DNA of 64,000 nt from an uncultured Anaerolineae bacterium (GTDB lineage: Bacteria > Chloroflexota > Anaerolineae > Aggregatilineales > Phototrophicaceae), in the NCBI GenBank assembly GCA_934216615.1, contig CAKQCB010000009.1:66618-130617 (forward strand), read 5' to 3'. The notes beneath the pieces are model-generated. The model saw only the letters and a list, made by a program, of their open reading frames with translations. It ran no database searches and was not told the DNA's origin. Positions 45,161 through 53,335 of this stretch are shown in pieces. The number at the start of each line of letters is the position of its first letter. Positions within the stretch are counted from its first letter, which is position 1. Position numbers and translations under genes: made by a program.

Positions 45161-45547
45161 ATGTCATATTTACCGCAGTTAACACACCGCCCTCAAATCG
45201 AATCGCTTTCTGAAAAAGACGCGGCTTACATCCGCAAACACTTTGATGCGAATAACGCCTTTTTGACGGTCAACCGTCGCGAAATCGAACTGCATCACAT
45301 TGATGAGATCGAAGTTGCCGTCGCCGCACGGCAAAAGTCACCCGCGGGTTGGTTCGTGAGCAAAATCCTGTTTGGTGGGGATGAGCGTTTTCATGTCGGC
45401 ATCTATTTTGGGCGTGCTGAAGAAGTTCTGCCCAACATTAACCGCACGCTCGCCGAATATATCGTCCGCAATATTGCGTTTTACGCACGTCACAATATTC
45501 AGTACAAAGGCCCTGAAGATATTTTAGGGACGGTTCCTGAAAATTGA
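45161..45547 (+). CDS. Conserved-looking hypothetical protein in PLAT/lipoprotein operon
   Basis: A 128-residue soluble protein that I do not recognise. It has no signal peptide or membrane helix. Charged and aromatic residues are spread evenly, with a central segment VAVAARQKSPAGWFVSKILF. AGGG precedes the ATG at good spacing, and the stop overlaps the next start (TTGA), so it is a real gene of the operon. Confidence 0.65.
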   Translation: MSYLPQLTHRPQIESLSEKDAAYIRKHFDANNAFLTVNRREIELHHIDEIEVAVAARQKSPAGWFVSKILFGGDERFHVGIYFGRAEEVLPNINRTLAEYIVRNIAFYARHNIQYKGPEDILGTVPEN

Positions 45548-46788
45548 TCGGACGATGGCTGGCAGGTCTGTTGATTTTTAGCCTGCTTACGGCGTGTCAA
45601 CCAAGCGAGCCTGCTACTTCCATCCGCGCTACGATATGGGGTGACGCACAAGACATCGCGCAGACGCAGGCCGTAGGCGCCCCTACACTGGTGAGCACCA
45701 GTGAACAGGTCTACGCATTTTGGATCGCCAGCGACAATGCAGGCGTGCACATGGATGCAAGCACAATTCGCTTAAATCCGCGTTCCAGTTTTGCCGAGAC
45801 GACGGTGCTTCCCCTGCCCGTTCAAAACCCAAGCCATCTCACAGCCTATCTAGGACAATCCTCGTTCATTCATTTATTGTGGCTGAATATGTGCCCGATC
45901 ACAGAGACGACCAGCAACGATATCCGCTGTTTGTTTCACGCGCTGATCACACACGATCTTCAAGTTGAGCGCGGGCCAACGCAGATCACCACCGTCAACA
46001 CGCGAAATTTTTCTGCAATCGCCCTGCCCAACGGCACACTTCAAATTGCATGGACAGGGGGCGCAAGCCCAGAACCTAATCTCTATAAGCAAATGATTGA
46101 CAGTTTTGGCCGTCCGTTAGAAGCGCAGTACATCATGAGCCAGATCACAGAGACGGCGATCCTCTCGAGCCTCAATACTCCAGAGATCAAAATCTATGCT
46201 GTTTCACAACAAGGGCAGTTGATCCGTTTTACATTTCGCGACGGTTTCAGACCAGATACGCTTTTTCTAGGCGCGGTTCCCTACCAAGCCCCAACCGATA
46301 TCCTCGAGTCATTCCAAGTAGGTAGTGATGGCAATCATGACTATGCGATGTGGAACATCCACCGTGCGGGGGTATCACCTGAAGTATGGATGAGCGCGGG
46401 GGCGCTCCAAAATAGTTGGTCACCGCCCGCCCGCCTCCAACTTACCCTTCAAGATCACCCTGTCACGACAGGGTTTAACGGTGGTGACGCGCAGAGCGCC
46501 ACCCTCTCTACAAACGAAAATACAATCCATGTTTACGCGGGAAACTTCATCGGCAGTGTGACGGATTCCGTCCCCTTCGCAGCGCTCACCAGTGAAGGAA
46601 TACAACTCATCTATTTCAGCGGGGGTGAAGTCAGCGCGATACAAGCGGTGGTTGATCTAGAATACGGTCTGTTTACACCACATATCCAAACGGATAGAAC
46701 GCGCAATTTATATCTTGCGTGGGTGGAAAGCGAAGTGAACGTACAAGATCGGCTTTATTTTGCGACGACGGCCATTTCTGGTTCATAA
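45544..46788 (+). CDS. Propeller-like lipoprotein
   Basis: A 414-residue lipoprotein. The signal peptide MIGRWLAGLLIFSLLTACQP has lipobox LLTAC. The mature part is beta-rich and contains repeated strands such as YAMWNIHRAG, LYLAWVESE and LQIAWTGG, suggesting a sialidase- or propeller-like fold without visible catalytic residues. The TTG start overlaps the preceding stop. It is the last gene of the operon and is followed by a hairpin. Confidence 0.68.
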   Translation: MIGRWLAGLLIFSLLTACQPSEPATSIRATIWGDAQDIAQTQAVGAPTLVSTSEQVYAFWIASDNAGVHMDASTIRLNPRSSFAETTVLPLPVQNPSHLTAYLGQSSFIHLLWLNMCPITETTSNDIRCLFHALITHDLQVERGPTQITTVNTRNFSAIALPNGTLQIAWTGGASPEPNLYKQMIDSFGRPLEAQYIMSQITETAILSSLNTPEIKIYAVSQQGQLIRFTFRDGFRPDTLFLGAVPYQAPTDILESFQVGSDGNHDYAMWNIHRAGVSPEVWMSAGALQNSWSPPARLQLTLQDHPVTTGFNGGDAQSATLSTNENTIHVYAGNFIGSVTDSVPFAALTSEGIQLIYFSGGEVSAIQAVVDLEYGLFTPHIQTDRTRNLYLAWVESEVNVQDRLYFATTAISGS

Positions 46789-46792
46789 AAGA

Positions 46793-46821
46793 ACAGCTTC
46801 CCGGGGATGAAGGGAAGCTGT
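46793..46821 (+). terminator. Hairpin at the end of the lipoprotein operon
   Basis: A perfect 10-bp stem ACAGCTTCCC / GGGAAGCTGT with a 9-nt loop and no T-run. Confidence 0.5.
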
Positions 46822-46963
46822 CACAAAATATATTTTTTATGAAATGTAAGTTTTGAATGCTCTAACATTCTCTACTACTTACTCACTAATGTAACCGATT
46901 TCGCATCTCACCAAAAGTGACAAACATCCTTAATAATGAGTAAGAATCCTAAATTTTGACAAT

Positions 46964-46995
46964 AAAAAAGACAAATCTCTTTGCAGAAATTTGCC
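46964..46995 (-). terminator. Terminator for the minus-strand gene at 47029-47370
   Basis: On the minus strand GGCAAAT pairs with ATTTGTC (one G-U pair) and is followed by TTTTTTATT. Confidence 0.6.
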
Positions 46996-47028
46996 TCTTT
47001 TCAATTTCGTCAAACTCTATTGAATCCA

Positions 47029-47370
47029 CTAGCACGCATTCATGCGGTCAAACATATCGAGGATAGTGTCTGCCGCTTCAGCCAGTTCAGTGTCACCGTC
47101 GCGCACTGCTTCTTGTTTTGCCACCTGCACCCCACTACGATGCACATTCCGAAAGTCGCCAATCGGGTATAGATATTCGTTGCCATGATCGGTCGATTGC
47201 ACAACAAGGAACCACTTTGACAGCGCTTCTTCGCCCTGTTCCGCCTTGAAACTATCGATCTTTTCTGGGGTGGGCGCGTTAATTTTCCAAACCGTGTTGA
47301 TTCCGTAGAACCCGGCATCCATACGTTCTAAAGCAAATTTGACAGCATCCTGATTAATTGTACGTATCAT
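47029..47370 (-). CDS. Hypothetical protein, about 113 residues
   Basis: A small acidic soluble protein that I do not recognise. It contains KWFLVVQSTDHGNEYLYPIG and an acidic helical C-terminus. GGAG lies eight bases before ATG 47370; an in-frame ATG at 47391 has no such site. It is downstream of the tandem membrane-protein genes on the same strand and may belong to their operon. It has its own terminator. Confidence 0.6.
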   Translation of the reverse strand: MIRTINQDAVKFALERMDAGFYGINTVWKINAPTPEKIDSFKAEQGEEALSKWFLVVQSTDHGNEYLYPIGDFRNVHRSGVQVAKQEAVRDGDTELAEAADTILDMFDRMNAC

Positions 47371-47430
47371 GATTTTATCTCCAATCTGCATATATAAACT
47401 TAGATGCGTTCAGCCGTTTATAGATTACGT

Positions 47431-48345
47431 CTAACCACTACGTCGGTAAATCACACGATACGTGATGAGCGCACGCTCACCCGTTTCGGTATTACACGGC
47501 ACAGGCGCTAATGCTTCCCGAATCGGGTCGGATTGACCGGGCAAATCCACAATGTAATTTTGCCCTTCCGTCATCAAGAAGTCGGCATAACCGCGTCCCA
47601 ATTCCGGTTTTAAGCCTGTGAAGAAAATACTGCTATCCCCACTCCAGCGCACACGAATCTGCTGAGCAGGCACACCTGTCGAGCCGTTCGCCTCGTACAC
47701 ATACACCTGAATTAAACCCGAATTAGTCACGGAACAATCCGTCGTGACCGAGATCAACTCAAAGTTACTTTGTGGCGGGCTGGTGGGAATCACAATCGGC
47801 ACTGGCGTTGACGTGGCAATATTGACACTCGCAGGGGTGGGCGATTTGGTCGGCGGTGGCAGTAAGGTATTAGTCGCCGTCGGTAATGTGATCTCGACGA
47901 CCATCGTCGGTTCTTGCGCCATTGCAGGGATGATTTCATCCGCACAGCCAGCGCGCGCTTGCGGTTGATAGAGCGCGATCATCGAGCGTACCGCGTTCAA
48001 ACCGCTTGTACTGTTCACATATCCACTGGTGGCCAAACGACACGCGGTATCCGCAACGGCTTGGATGGGGTCACCTGAAACACGCAAGTTGACCAGACTG
48101 TTAATCGCGCGGGTGAGGTCATTATCTTGTGCGTAACGCAAAGCAATCGCCACGATATACTGATCTTTATCAGAAACGCTCAACTGCCAAGGGGCAATAT
48201 CAATTTCTTCGCGCGGGCTGACGTTCCACGCAAAAAATAGCCCGCCCGCAACCCCAACGATCAGACCGATGAAAATACCGACCAGAGAGACGCGTCGGCG
48301 GGAACGTGTATATTTGCTCGCAATCGGGGATTGATCTGGGTTCAC
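47431..48345 (-). CDS. Single-pass membrane protein with Pro/Thr-rich stalk, paralogue of its neighbour
   Basis: A 304-residue protein with a basic cytoplasmic N-terminus and one helix (IFIGLIVGVAGGLFFAW, about residues 25-42). The extracytoplasmic part carries the repeat YIVAIALRYAQDNDLTRA, then a Pro/Thr/Ser stalk (LPTATNTLLPPPTKSPTP) and a C-terminal beta-type domain with paired Cys. The helix and following about 90 residues resemble the protein encoded immediately upstream. Their genes overlap by 4 nt. Function unknown. Confidence 0.65.
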   Translation of the reverse strand: MNPDQSPIASKYTRSRRRVSLVGIFIGLIVGVAGGLFFAWNVSPREEIDIAPWQLSVSDKDQYIVAIALRYAQDNDLTRAINSLVNLRVSGDPIQAVADTACRLATSGYVNSTSGLNAVRSMIALYQPQARAGCADEIIPAMAQEPTMVVEITLPTATNTLLPPPTKSPTPASVNIATSTPVPIVIPTSPPQSNFELISVTTDCSVTNSGLIQVYVYEANGSTGVPAQQIRVRWSGDSSIFFTGLKPELGRGYADFLMTEGQNYIVDLPGQSDPIREALAPVPCNTETGERALITYRVIYRRSG

Positions 48346-48725
48346 GAGCCACCGCCGGGAACAGAGACATTGCGATACGGTTGCATGATCGGCGTCAACC
48401 GTCCCAGACTTTCGGACAGCGTGACGAGATAACGTATTTCGGTAATATCCCGCGAGGATGTGATGTAACGTTCGGTCACTTCTTGCACCAACTGCGGGGC
48501 ATTCTCCACGCGCAACACGCGCAAACGATCCAGCACGCCATTCAGGTCTTGGTCGCGGGTATACCCAGCGGCCACCAAAACTACATATTCATCTCGGTAA
48601 ATTGAACTTAATGCTGAGGCAGGACGATCAACTGATTGCAGTGGAAACTGAACCCACCCCAAATATAAGCCGATGCCCGCGCCAATCACCAGAGTCACCA
48701 GCAATGACAGCAAAAAACGTAACAT
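48342..48725 (-). CDS. Small membrane protein, shorter tandem paralogue
   Basis: A 127-residue protein with an N-terminal helix (LLVTLVIGAGIGLYLGW) and a short extracytoplasmic domain including YVVLVAAGYTRDQDLNGVLDRL. This matches the corresponding part of the 304-residue protein downstream, which has gained a stalk and an extra domain. It looks like a tandem duplication with later fusion. Function unknown. Confidence 0.62.
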   Translation of the reverse strand: MLRFLLSLLVTLVIGAGIGLYLGWVQFPLQSVDRPASALSSIYRDEYVVLVAAGYTRDQDLNGVLDRLRVLRVENAPQLVQEVTERYITSSRDITEIRYLVTLSESLGRLTPIMQPYRNVSVPGGGS

Positions 48726-48812
48726 GCCTAGCCCTGTTCAAAGATTGCAAAGATCACAAAAAAACAGATTATACCAGTGGGTTGGAATTTTGAAGTAGGT
48801 TTTGAGAAATAA

Positions 48813-48842
48813 AAAAAGTTGGAATCATGATTCCAACTTTTT
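48813..48842. terminator. Terminator after tRNA-Leu
   Basis: The site AAAAAGTTGGAATCATGATTCCAACTTTTT is a perfect 30-nt palindrome (described here by its 13-bp arms AAAAGTTGGAATC / GATTCCAACTTTT). It begins a few bases after the tRNA 3' end and has T-runs on both strands. Confidence 0.85.
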
Positions 48843-48845
48843 AAG

Positions 48846-48927
48846 TACCAGCGGTGGGAGTCGAACCCACATGCCCGAAGGCGCGCGATTTTGAGTCGCG
48901 TGCGTCTGCCAATTCCGCCACGCTGGC
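48846..48927 (-). tRNA. tRNA-Leu(CAA)
   Basis: An 82-nt tRNA on the minus strand. The acceptor stem GCCAGCG pairs with CGCTGGT, followed by discriminator A; CCA is not encoded. The D arm has TGGCGGAATTGGCAGACGC. The anticodon arm is CGCGA-CTCAAAA-TCGCG, giving anticodon CAA. A long variable arm (GCCTTCGGGC) marks a class II leucine tRNA. TTCGACTC is the T loop. A -10-like TATACT lies upstream at 48945-48940. Confidence 0.95.
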
Positions 48928-49005
48928 ATTTTCCTATGTAGTATAATCCGTTAGTAGGATAAACTCATTTGTGAATGCGCTTAATCTTAAAAAGGCAAAC
49001 GCAAC

Positions 49006-49665
49006 TTGTCAATGGTAGGCAGAGAATCTAGTACACCCAATTTTCAAAATGACACAGATCAAGGCGAAATATTCCTGATAGAGAGTGCGCAAAAAGGGAG
49101 TTTAGAGTCTTTTAACGAGTTAATTAGTCGGTATCAAGACCATGTCTATACCCTAACCTATCGAATTATGGGCGAACCTCAAATTGCCGATGACATGACG
49201 CAAGAGACATTTCTCGCAGCTTTTCGTCGCCTTGACACTTATCGCGGGGGGCATTTCAAAGCATGGTTATTACGCATTGCAACCAACCAATGCTACGATG
49301 AACTGCGTCGCTATAAACGCAAACCGCAGCAGAGCATCGAAGAATTGCCCGATGCCGACCATGACGACGGCCCCGCCCTTCCCGACTCGGGTCAAACCCC
49401 TGAAGAAGTGGCGACCACCCGCGAACTTCAAGAAGCAATTCAACACTGTATTGAAAGCCTCTCGGCAGACCAGCGCATTGTCATTGTACTGAGCGACATC
49501 GAAGGTTTTGAATACAGCGAAATTGCCGAACAAGCAGACATCAATTTAGGGACGGTAAAATCTCGTTTAAGCCGTGCGCGCGCCAATGTGCGCAGTTGTT
49601 TGCAAGGCTATAAGGAACTTTTACCATCAGCTTTTCGTCTTTGGAATGAAGCTGACGCACTCTAA
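49006..49665 (+). CDS. ECF-type RNA polymerase sigma factor
   Basis: A 219-residue alternative sigma factor. Region 2 reads YQDHVYTLTYRIMGEPQIADDMTQETFLAAF, and region 4 reads SADQRIVIVLSDIEGFEYSEIAEQADINLGTVKSRLSRAR with a clear helix-turn-helix. TTG 49006, with AAAAAGG upstream, or ATG 49012 are possible starts. The anti-sigma gene follows by 44 nt. Confidence 0.94.
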   Translation: MSMVGRESSTPNFQNDTDQGEIFLIESAQKGSLESFNELISRYQDHVYTLTYRIMGEPQIADDMTQETFLAAFRRLDTYRGGHFKAWLLRIATNQCYDELRRYKRKPQQSIEELPDADHDDGPALPDSGQTPEEVATTRELQEAIQHCIESLSADQRIVIVLSDIEGFEYSEIAEQADINLGTVKSRLSRARANVRSCLQGYKELLPSAFRLWNEADAL

Positions 49666-49709
49666 GCAACACGAATCGAACTTTAAATCCGTCAGAACGT
49701 GATAATACA

Positions 49710-50759
49710 GTGAACGAACACGACATCGAACTGCTTTCAGCCTATATTGATAACCAACTGAGCGAACCTGAGCGCGATATGTTGTTGGCGCGGTTGCAAA
49801 ACGAGCCAGACCTACAAAAGACGCTTGCCAGTTTACAAGCAACGGTCGCGCTCTTAGGCAAGCTACCGACGCTCAAAGCTCCACGCGCTTATGTGCTCAC
49901 GCCAGAGATGCTTGGGCAAGCACTCCCAACGCCAAAACAATCGAAGCCTCACAAAATCATCCCGCTGTGGACGAGCCTCTCATCCGTCGCGGCGGCGCTC
50001 TTATTCATCGTCTTTGGGGCAAGCCTGCTTCTTCGGTCAGATTTTTCTCCACAGTCAGCGGGTTCTGGACAGGTGACACACGACACAGTTGCCCCTGAAG
50101 TAGCCTTTGCCGTCACCGCCTTACCCACATTGGATGAGGCCGCTCGGTCACAGACATTGGAGACAGAGATCATAGACACGACATCATCGACAGACATTGC
50201 CGAAGTGATGAATGAAATTGCGACAACCATCGGCGAAACGATGTCAGGGGGTGTGCTCGCAGAAACTGGCGAAAGCCAAGCCTTATTTGAGATGGCGGGG
50301 GTAGATGCCCTCGATAGTGAAGAAGTCAGCACTACGTTAGGCTTTATGACCACCCAAGCGCCTAGCGCGGTTATGAGCGAGTTTGAAGAAGAACCTGCTG
50401 AACTCACAGACAGTAGCATGCTGACGCGAGAGAGGTTTCCAGAAGATGCCGTTAGCGATATGGCAGCAGCGCCGATCATCTCGCCCGAAGTCGCGATGAT
50501 GGTTCAACCGTCACTCACGGCGACCATAGAACCTACAGCGACGCGAACGGCGACATCAACACCGACTGAAACACCAGAACCGACCTTAGAGCCGACATCG
50601 ACCGCAGAACCCACCCCAACAGAAGTGATGCGTCAAGTTGAAACGTCTCCATCAGAAGTAGATCGCCCGTTGATCGGCTACGTCCTTCTGCTGATTGGGG
50701 TTGGCCTTCTCGTCTTCGCAGGCGTGAGTTTCATCCAGCGCTACCGCCGTAAATCTTAA
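49710..50759 (+). CDS. Membrane anti-sigma factor with two membrane helices
   Basis: A 349-residue protein. The N-terminal cytoplasmic domain (residues 1-75, IELLSAYIDNQLSEPERDMLLARL) resembles an anti-sigma domain, but the zinc-binding HCC motif is absent. The first membrane helix is near 88-107 (LSSVAAALLFIVFGASLLL). A long Ser/Thr/Pro-rich external region with PTPTE-type stalk follows, then a second helix at about 320-342 and a short basic tail. GTG start at 49710. It is co-transcribed with the sigma factor. The double-anchor topology is unusual for this family. Confidence 0.82.
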   Translation: MNEHDIELLSAYIDNQLSEPERDMLLARLQNEPDLQKTLASLQATVALLGKLPTLKAPRAYVLTPEMLGQALPTPKQSKPHKIIPLWTSLSSVAAALLFIVFGASLLLRSDFSPQSAGSGQVTHDTVAPEVAFAVTALPTLDEAARSQTLETEIIDTTSSTDIAEVMNEIATTIGETMSGGVLAETGESQALFEMAGVDALDSEEVSTTLGFMTTQAPSAVMSEFEEEPAELTDSSMLTRERFPEDAVSDMAAAPIISPEVAMMVQPSLTATIEPTATRTATSTPTETPEPTLEPTSTAEPTPTEVMRQVETSPSEVDRPLIGYVLLLIGVGLLVFAGVSFIQRYRRKS

Positions 50760-50762
50760 GCG

Positions 50763-51293
50763 ATGCCCGTAGAACGCACCTCTCCGTACTGCCCATCGTG
50801 TGGTGGGCAGACTGAACTTCGCGCCTTACATGGACGCGAACGCCCGCTTTGCACAGTATGTGGGGAGGTCGTTTACTTTGATCCTAAAGTCGCGGTTGCG
50901 GTATGCCTCACACGGACGCATGAACATCATGAGGAAATCCTGCTCATTCAGCGTTTATTCGACCCTAGCAAAGGCTTATGGGCACTTCCAGCAGGGTTTA
51001 TCGAATATGATGAAGCGCCGGAAGCGGCGGCCATCCGCGAAACATACGAAGAAACAGGGTTACACATACACCAATTAAAACTGGTGAACGTCTTGCACCG
51101 TCCTGACGCGAATGGCATGGCCGACATTGTGATGATCTATACAGGGATTTCCGATTCTTGGGACTGTCACGCAGGGGATGATGCCCAAGCCGTGAACTGG
51201 TTCCGTGCAGATGCCCTACCGGACATCGCCTTCACCAGTACACAACTTGTCATCGATTTGTGGCACAGTGGAAAATTACGCCCAAATAGCTAA
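50763..51293 (+). CDS. Nudix hydrolase with zinc ribbon
   Basis: A 176-residue nucleotide-sugar or dinucleotide hydrolase. An N-terminal four-Cys ribbon (YCPSCGG, CTVCGE) is followed by the Nudix box GFIEYDEAPEAAAIRE-TYEETGL, which carries all catalytic Glu and Arg residues. The arrangement resembles NudC-like or ADP-ribose pyrophosphatases; the substrate is not determined. It begins 3 nt after the anti-sigma stop. Its stop overlaps by 4 nt with the convergent phosphoesterase stop. Confidence 0.92.
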   Translation: MPVERTSPYCPSCGGQTELRALHGRERPLCTVCGEVVYFDPKVAVAVCLTRTHEHHEEILLIQRLFDPSKGLWALPAGFIEYDEAPEAAAIRETYEETGLHIHQLKLVNVLHRPDANGMADIVMIYTGISDSWDCHAGDDAQAVNWFRADALPDIAFTSTQLVIDLWHSGKLRPNS

Positions 51294-51883
51294 GAACCTT
51301 CAGAGAGCATGACAGGTTGATCCGAATTTACGGTGAGATCATATAGATCAAACTGCATTTCGGGCAACTGAAGCACCCCATACGTGTGTGAAGTGGCTCT
51401 CACATTTTGAAACGTGTACAGCGACCCGGGGTTCACCACACACCCATTGTTCACACGCATGAACAAAGGCATGTGGGTGTGACCCGTAATCAACACATGC
51501 ACGCCTAAAGAACCCAACATCATATTCAAAAGCGTCGTTGAAACATGGTCACGGTACAAACCCCATAGGTTATTTCCGGGCTTGCCATGACACATAAACA
51601 CTTTGATGCCTTCAAATTCCCCACGCCATTCTAACGGTAACGAACGTAAAAAAAGTTTGTTTTCACTCGAAAGGTGATAACTCCATTCATCATGATTGCC
51701 GCGCACCACTGGAATATCATAAGCACGAATGGCTTCCACCACTTGGTCAGGCTCAGGGCCTCTGCCTACCAAGTCACCAGCACATAAAATATGATCCACC
51801 TGATGCAAATGAGTTAATCGGTCTAAAGCGGTTTTTAAAGCAGCGTAATCACCATGAATATCTGATATAAGACCAAGTTTCAT
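51290..51883 (-). CDS. Calcineurin-like metallophosphoesterase (YfcE/MJ0936 type)
   Basis: A 197-residue phosphodiesterase with the full metal set: SDIHGD near residue 7, AGDLVGRGP near 36, VRGNHDEW near 60, MCHGKPG near 98 and TGHTHMP near 130. Such enzymes act on cyclic or phosphodiester substrates. The stop overlaps the Nudix stop by 4 nt, so no room remains for a separate terminator. Confidence 0.92.
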   Translation of the reverse strand: MKLGLISDIHGDYAALKTALDRLTHLHQVDHILCAGDLVGRGPEPDQVVEAIRAYDIPVVRGNHDEWSYHLSSENKLFLRSLPLEWRGEFEGIKVFMCHGKPGNNLWGLYRDHVSTTLLNMMLGSLGVHVLITGHTHMPLFMRVNNGCVVNPGSLYTFQNVRATSHTYGVLQLPEMQFDLYDLTVNSDQPVMLSEGS

Positions 51884-52093
51884 CCTAAATTCCTAACGTG
51901 TCGAAGTGGAGCCTATTATAACAGGTTCGAACTATCGCTTCGACGGCAATTCTTCATACAAACCGAATTCCAAAGGGAATACAGAATTATAGGAATCTCA
52001 TAAAAAACTTAGCAATACGCTGTATATTTGGTTATGTTATCATCACTGAATAGCGTTCTCCTTACTTTATTGCAAAGTTTTCAAAGGCGACAC

Positions 52094-52744
52094 ATGACGC
52101 AAATTATGCTCGTGCGCCACGCAGTCAATGATTTTGTTAAAACTGGTAAGCTGGCAGGGTGGACACCCAATGTCCATCTGAATGAGGAAGGGATTGCTCA
52201 AGCAGAAGCGTTGGGCAGTCGGCTTGCAACAACTAAAATTGATCACCTCTACGCCAGCCCGCTAGAACGTACAATGGAAACTGCGGAAGCGATTCAAAAA
52301 CATCAATCCCACCTCACCATTACTCAAACCACGGAATTGGGCGAAGTACGGTATGGGGATTGGGAAGGCAAATCAATTGCTTCACTGCGTTCACGAAAAA
52401 TGTGGCAAATCGTTCAAGAATATCCTTCACGCGCCTACTTCCCCAACGGCGAAACGATGCGTGGGGTACAAACGCGCGCCGTCAATGCAGTTGAACAACT
52501 GGTCGAAAACCACCCGTCACAATTGATCGTCATCGTCTCACATGCAGACATTATCAAGATGGTGACGGCGCATTTTCTGGGAATACATTTAGATAATTTT
52601 CAACGGATTCACGTTTCACCTGCGTCAATCACGCTTTTCCATTTAAGTTTTGGTCGCCCGTACCTGATCACGATGAACGATACGGCGCACATTCAGCAAA
52701 TGGAACAAGAACGCAAACACAAACCAAAATCCTCATCACATTGA
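52094..52744 (+). CDS. Histidine-phosphatase/phosphomutase-like protein (MSMEG_4193 type)
   Basis: A 216-residue member of the phosphoglycerate-mutase-like superfamily. MLVRHAVNDFV holds the catalytic His; the usual RHG is RHA. LYASPLERTMETAEAI and the second His in VSHADIIKMVTAH complete the core. ATG 52094 with AAGG upstream fits the motif spacing; an upstream ATG at 52028 would add a poor N-terminus. It is the first of three closely spaced genes that, in Actinobacteria, form a known conserved trio. The substrate is unknown. Confidence 0.88.
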   Translation: MTQIMLVRHAVNDFVKTGKLAGWTPNVHLNEEGIAQAEALGSRLATTKIDHLYASPLERTMETAEAIQKHQSHLTITQTTELGEVRYGDWEGKSIASLRSRKMWQIVQEYPSRAYFPNGETMRGVQTRAVNAVEQLVENHPSQLIVIVSHADIIKMVTAHFLGIHLDNFQRIHVSPASITLFHLSFGRPYLITMNDTAHIQQMEQERKHKPKSSSH

Positions 52745-52759
52745 GAGCGTACAAGCACG

Positions 52760-53332
52760 ATGCCAAACATGGAAATGGAACTTAAACCGATTGATTTCAT
52801 CACTGTAGGAACAGTGGGGCCAAAGGGACAACGCAAATTCCACTTGCAAGCAGTAAAAGAGGATCAGATTGTTTCTTTGACCATCGAAAAAGAACAAGCG
52901 TGGGCATTAAGCGAAGCCATTAAAGAAATGTTGGATGATCTCGATCAGCGTCATCCGCGCAAGCAAGAAGCCCTCGAAGAAACCAACATGGACCTGCGCG
53001 AGCCAATTGACCCGCTTTTTCGGGTGGCACAAATGGGACTGGGATACGACGAAGAAACTGATCTGGTCGTCCTCGTGGCTCAAGAATTAGTCATCCGCAC
53101 CGACACATTCAGCGAAGCAGAAGAGGACGACTTAGACAACGATGATCCCGACATCGACATTGATGATGTGCCGGACGCCGAAGCAACAGGCGACAAAGAA
53201 GAACCCAGCACAGTTCGGTTTTGGAGCAGTCGTGAACAAATGCGCGCTTTAAGTGAGCGCTGTATCGCAGTGGTGCAAAGTGGCCGTCCAGACCCGAAAC
53301 AAAATGGTCGTTTGGTGTACTACTGGACATAA
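52760..53332 (+). CDS. DUF3090 family protein
   Basis: A 190-residue protein of unknown biochemistry. It begins MEMELKPIDFITVGTVGPKGQRKFHLQ, the typical DUF3090 opening. It has a central acidic loop and ends with QMRALSERCIAVVQSGRPDPKQNG. Its neighbours are the phosphatase (15-nt gap) and the kinase-like gene (3-nt gap), as in the actinobacterial trio. It is probably a partner or substrate-binding component of these enzymes, which is inference. Confidence 0.88.
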   Translation: MPNMEMELKPIDFITVGTVGPKGQRKFHLQAVKEDQIVSLTIEKEQAWALSEAIKEMLDDLDQRHPRKQEALEETNMDLREPIDPLFRVAQMGLGYDEETDLVVLVAQELVIRTDTFSEAEEDDLDNDDPDIDIDDVPDAEATGDKEEPSTVRFWSSREQMRALSERCIAVVQSGRPDPKQNGRLVYYWT

Positions 53333-53335
53333 ACC

